Assembly (NCBI GenBank): GCA_030141605.1
Contig: JAQGDQ010000107.1
Span: forward strand, 387,765 to 422,764
From: Tubiluchus corallicola
Taxonomy: Eukaryota > Priapulida > Priapulimorpha > Priapulimorphida > Tubiluchidae
DNA: 35,000 bases
Direction: 5' to 3'
Numbering within the stretch: the stretch's first letter is position 1; each line of letters opens with the position of its first letter. This document shows positions 32,947 to 35,000 of the stretch, piece by piece. A program made the translations under genes and the position numbers. Under the pieces are notes generated by a model. It saw only the letters and a program-made list of their open reading frames with translations. It was not told the origin of the DNA and made no database searches.

Positions 32947-34080
32947 CTGAATGAATTCCGCTGCATACGACTCGTACAGTCACATCACCTGAATGAATTC
33001 CGCTGCATACTGCTCGTACAGTCACATCACCTGAATGAATTCTGCTGCATACTGCTCGTACAGTCACATCATCCGAATGAATACCGCTGCATACGACTCG
33101 TACAGTCACATCACCTGAATGAATTCCGCTGCATACTGCTCGTACAGTCACATCACCTGAATGAATTCTGCTGCATACTGCTCGTACAGTCACATCATCC
33201 GAATGAATACCGCTGCATACTGCTCGTACAGTCACATCACCTGAATGAATTCCGTTGCATACTGCTCGTACAGTCACATCACCTGAATGAATTCCGCTGC
33301 ATACTGCTCGTACAGTCACATCACCTGAATGAATTCCGCTGCATACTGCTCGTACAGCCACATCACCTGAATGAACTCCGCTGCATACGACTCGTACAGT
33401 CACATCACCTGAATGAATTCCGCTGCATACTGCTCGTACAGTCACATCGCCTGAATGAATTCCGCTGCATACTGCTCGTACAGTCACATCACCTGAATGA
33501 ATTCCGCTGCATACTGCTCGTACAGTCACATCACCTGAATGAATTCCGCTGCATACTGCTCGTACAGTCACATCACCTGAATGAATTCCGCTGCATACTG
33601 CTCGTACAGTCACATCACCTGAATGAATTCCGCTGCATACTGCTCGTACAGTCACATCACCTGAATGAATTCCGCTGCATACTGCTCGTACAGTCACATC
33701 ACCTGAATGAATTCCGCTGCATACTGCTCGTACAGTCACATCACCTGAATGAATTCCGCTGCATACTGCTCGTACAGTCACATCACCTGAATGAATTCCG
33801 CTGCATACTGCTCGTACAGTCACATCACCTGAATGAATTCCGCTGCATACTGCTCGTACAGTCACATCACCTGAATGAATTCCGCTGCATACTGCTCGTA
33901 CAGTCACATCACCTGAATGAACTCCGCTGCATACTGCTCGTACAGTCACATCACCTGAATGAATTCCGCTGCATACTGCTCGTACAGTCACATCACCTGA
34001 ATGAATTCCGCTGCATACTGCTCGTACAGTCACATCACCTGAATGAATTCCGCTGCATACTGCTCGTACAGTCACATCAC
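32947..34080. repeat. 27 x 42-bp minisatellite, indel-free, open on both strands
   Basis: The unit CTGAATGAATTCCGCTGCAT plus ACTGCTCGTACAGTCACATCAC is 42 bp, and 1134 bp hold exactly 27 units. Because 42 is a multiple of 3 and no unit has an indel, the array is open for about 400 codons on each strand: HLNEFRCILLVQSH on plus, GDVTVRAVCSGIHS on minus. Proximal units (32947-33240) show a 3-unit higher-order pattern (CGAATGAATACC and TTCTGCTGC variants); distal units are almost identical. Most units contain an EcoRI site. The minus frame starts inside (ATG)n and neither frame has other coding evidence, so I treat it as a minisatellite. Confidence 0.93.
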
Positions 34081-34165
34081 ATGCTTGGTTTAACAGGCAG
34101 AAATGTCTATAGACATCGGTGGCTAAATTTACCTTAATTAGTGAAGAAATTTGATTGAAGTAAAC

Positions 34166-34167
<2 letters not shown>

Positions 34168-34210
<43 letters not shown>
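34168..34210 (-). repeat. (ATG)n tail of the retroposon at 34211
   Basis: About 14 triplets (CAT on the plus strand), directly abutting the hairpin-bearing 3' end on the minus strand. Confidence 0.9.
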
Positions 34211-34352
34211 ATACGCCCGTCACGTCTATTGTAGACATCGGGCAGGCAGAATTCTAAAATAAAAGAAATCTGCCTTCAGACAGGTAAACGCAGCAGTAAT
34301 CCAGCAAAAAAGTAGACACTGCTACGCCAGTGGCTTGTCAGCACCACTTCCG
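34211..34352 (-). mobile_element. Retroposon 3' end, second family, copy with intact hairpin and (ATG)n tail
   Basis: Reverse-complement match to 5098-5235. The 3' hairpin is perfect: the outer stem GCCCG/CGGGC (34215-34219 with 34239-34243) encloses GTCTA/TAGAC (34224-34228 with 34232-34236). CGTATATG and then (ATG)n follow on the minus strand. The body also contains AGTGG/CCACT and CACTG/CAGTG short stems. No coding region was seen, and the 5' boundary is unknown. Confidence 0.75.
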
Positions 34353-34596
34353 TTCTAAACAATATGGATGCAGCGTTTAATTACAGCTGTTTTGATCGCG
34401 CTCGTCAGACGTTTAATTATTAAAAACGTCTTTAGCACTAGTGTACACAGTTCGCTGAAACTAATGTATTGTTATCTATGATCTAGAATTATAATCTACA
34501 TGTTTGGGTAAATCAGGTGATATTTTAAAGTCTGAAATAAACAGAACAGCTGACTTAAACAGAGCGAAAATGATTATTATCTACCGCTGATTATTG
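34353..34596. other. Intron sequence, no feature recognised
   Basis: Unique AT-rich sequence between the retroposon and the terminal array. Confidence 0.4.
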
Positions 34597-35000
34597 GCAT
34601 AGACATAGATATAGACATAGATATAGACATAGCCATAGCTATAGCCATAGCCATAGCCATAGCCATAGACATAGACATAGACATAGACATAGACATAGAC
34701 ATAGACATAGACATAGACATAGACATAGACATAGACATAGACATAGACATAGACATAGACATAGACATAGACATAGACATAGACATAGACATAGCCATTA
34801 GACATAGCCATTAGACGCAGACGCAGACGCAGACACAGACACAGGCACAGACACAGACACAGACACAGACACAGACACAGACACAGACACAGACACAGAC
34901 ACAGACACAGACACAGACACAGACACAGACACAGACACAGACACAGACACAGACACATAGAAATAGACATAGACATAGACATAGCCATTAGACATAGCCA
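34597..35000 (-). repeat. (CATAGA)n / (AGACAC)n composite array, runs off the window
   Basis: Starts with ATAGAC/ATAGAT and ATAGCC hexamers (34597-34665), then about 130 bp of pure ACATAG. Two CATTAGACATAGC interruptions and AGACGC units precede about 110 bp of AGACAC, and then ATAGAC resumes to the window end. It uses the same hexamer, in the same orientation, as the array at 15945-16356. The repeat frames are artefacts. Confidence 0.95.

Noticed and set aside
32947-34080. Two long antiparallel open frames (about 400 and 437 codons)
   Set aside because: They arise from a 42-bp minisatellite whose period is a multiple of 3. The minus frame starts in an (ATG)n tract, and neither has splice, start-context or domain support.

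Overview
This is eukaryotic, AT-rich and repeat-dense DNA from an animal. One unambiguous gene exon is present: the large first coding exon of a Shal/Kv4 (KCND-type) voltage-gated potassium channel at 20139-21250, plus strand. It ends at a GT splice donor inside the selectivity-filter glycine, the break point I recall for KCND genes. Many short-tailed non-LTR retroposons, a 5S-rRNA-headed SINE family and many microsatellites fit an invertebrate bilaterian, possibly a lophotrochozoan, but I cannot name the species.

Layout: 1-2.8 kb holds decayed non-LTR retrotransposon 3' ends. A candidate internal exon (2795-2974) is followed by an 85-bp tandem array (3.1-4.25 kb). 5-9.6 kb contains a retroposon 3' end with a second copy at 34.2 kb, two 5S-derived SINE copies and a tRNA-derived SINE. 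At 10671-12986, three plus-strand exons join in phase into the C-terminal part of an unidentified protein with an amphipathic helix and a C-terminal CMLL (CaaX-like) end; its first intron holds a 370-bp short-unit array. 13.5-16.5 kb contains a hAT-like MITE and two more retroposon 3' ends, one continuing into a (CATAGA)n array. A 25/33-bp minisatellite (18.9-19.3 kb) precedes the presumed Shal promoter and 5'UTR.

After the Shal exon, its first intron probably runs to the window end (at least 13.7 kb). It contains a 460-bp CT tract plus TA tract, further SINE copies with an exact 318-bp tandem duplication, (ATT)n, a hAT-like MITE with an 8-bp target duplication, a 420-bp (TAC)n tract, a 700-bp inverted-repeat element, a 69-bp array, an RTE-like reverse transcriptase relic, a perfectly regular 27 x 42-bp array open in both directions, and a (CATAGA)/(AGACAC) array running off the window. 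Shal exon 2 is not seen.

The most interesting signal is shared by several retroposon 3' ends: a nested two-stem hairpin upstream of a short-tandem-repeat tail. Between two diverged elements both stems keep pairing through compensatory base changes. Several large microsatellites appear to have grown from such tails. I found no bacterial-type, CRISPR-like or defence system. All coordinates and matches were read by eye; no database search was run.
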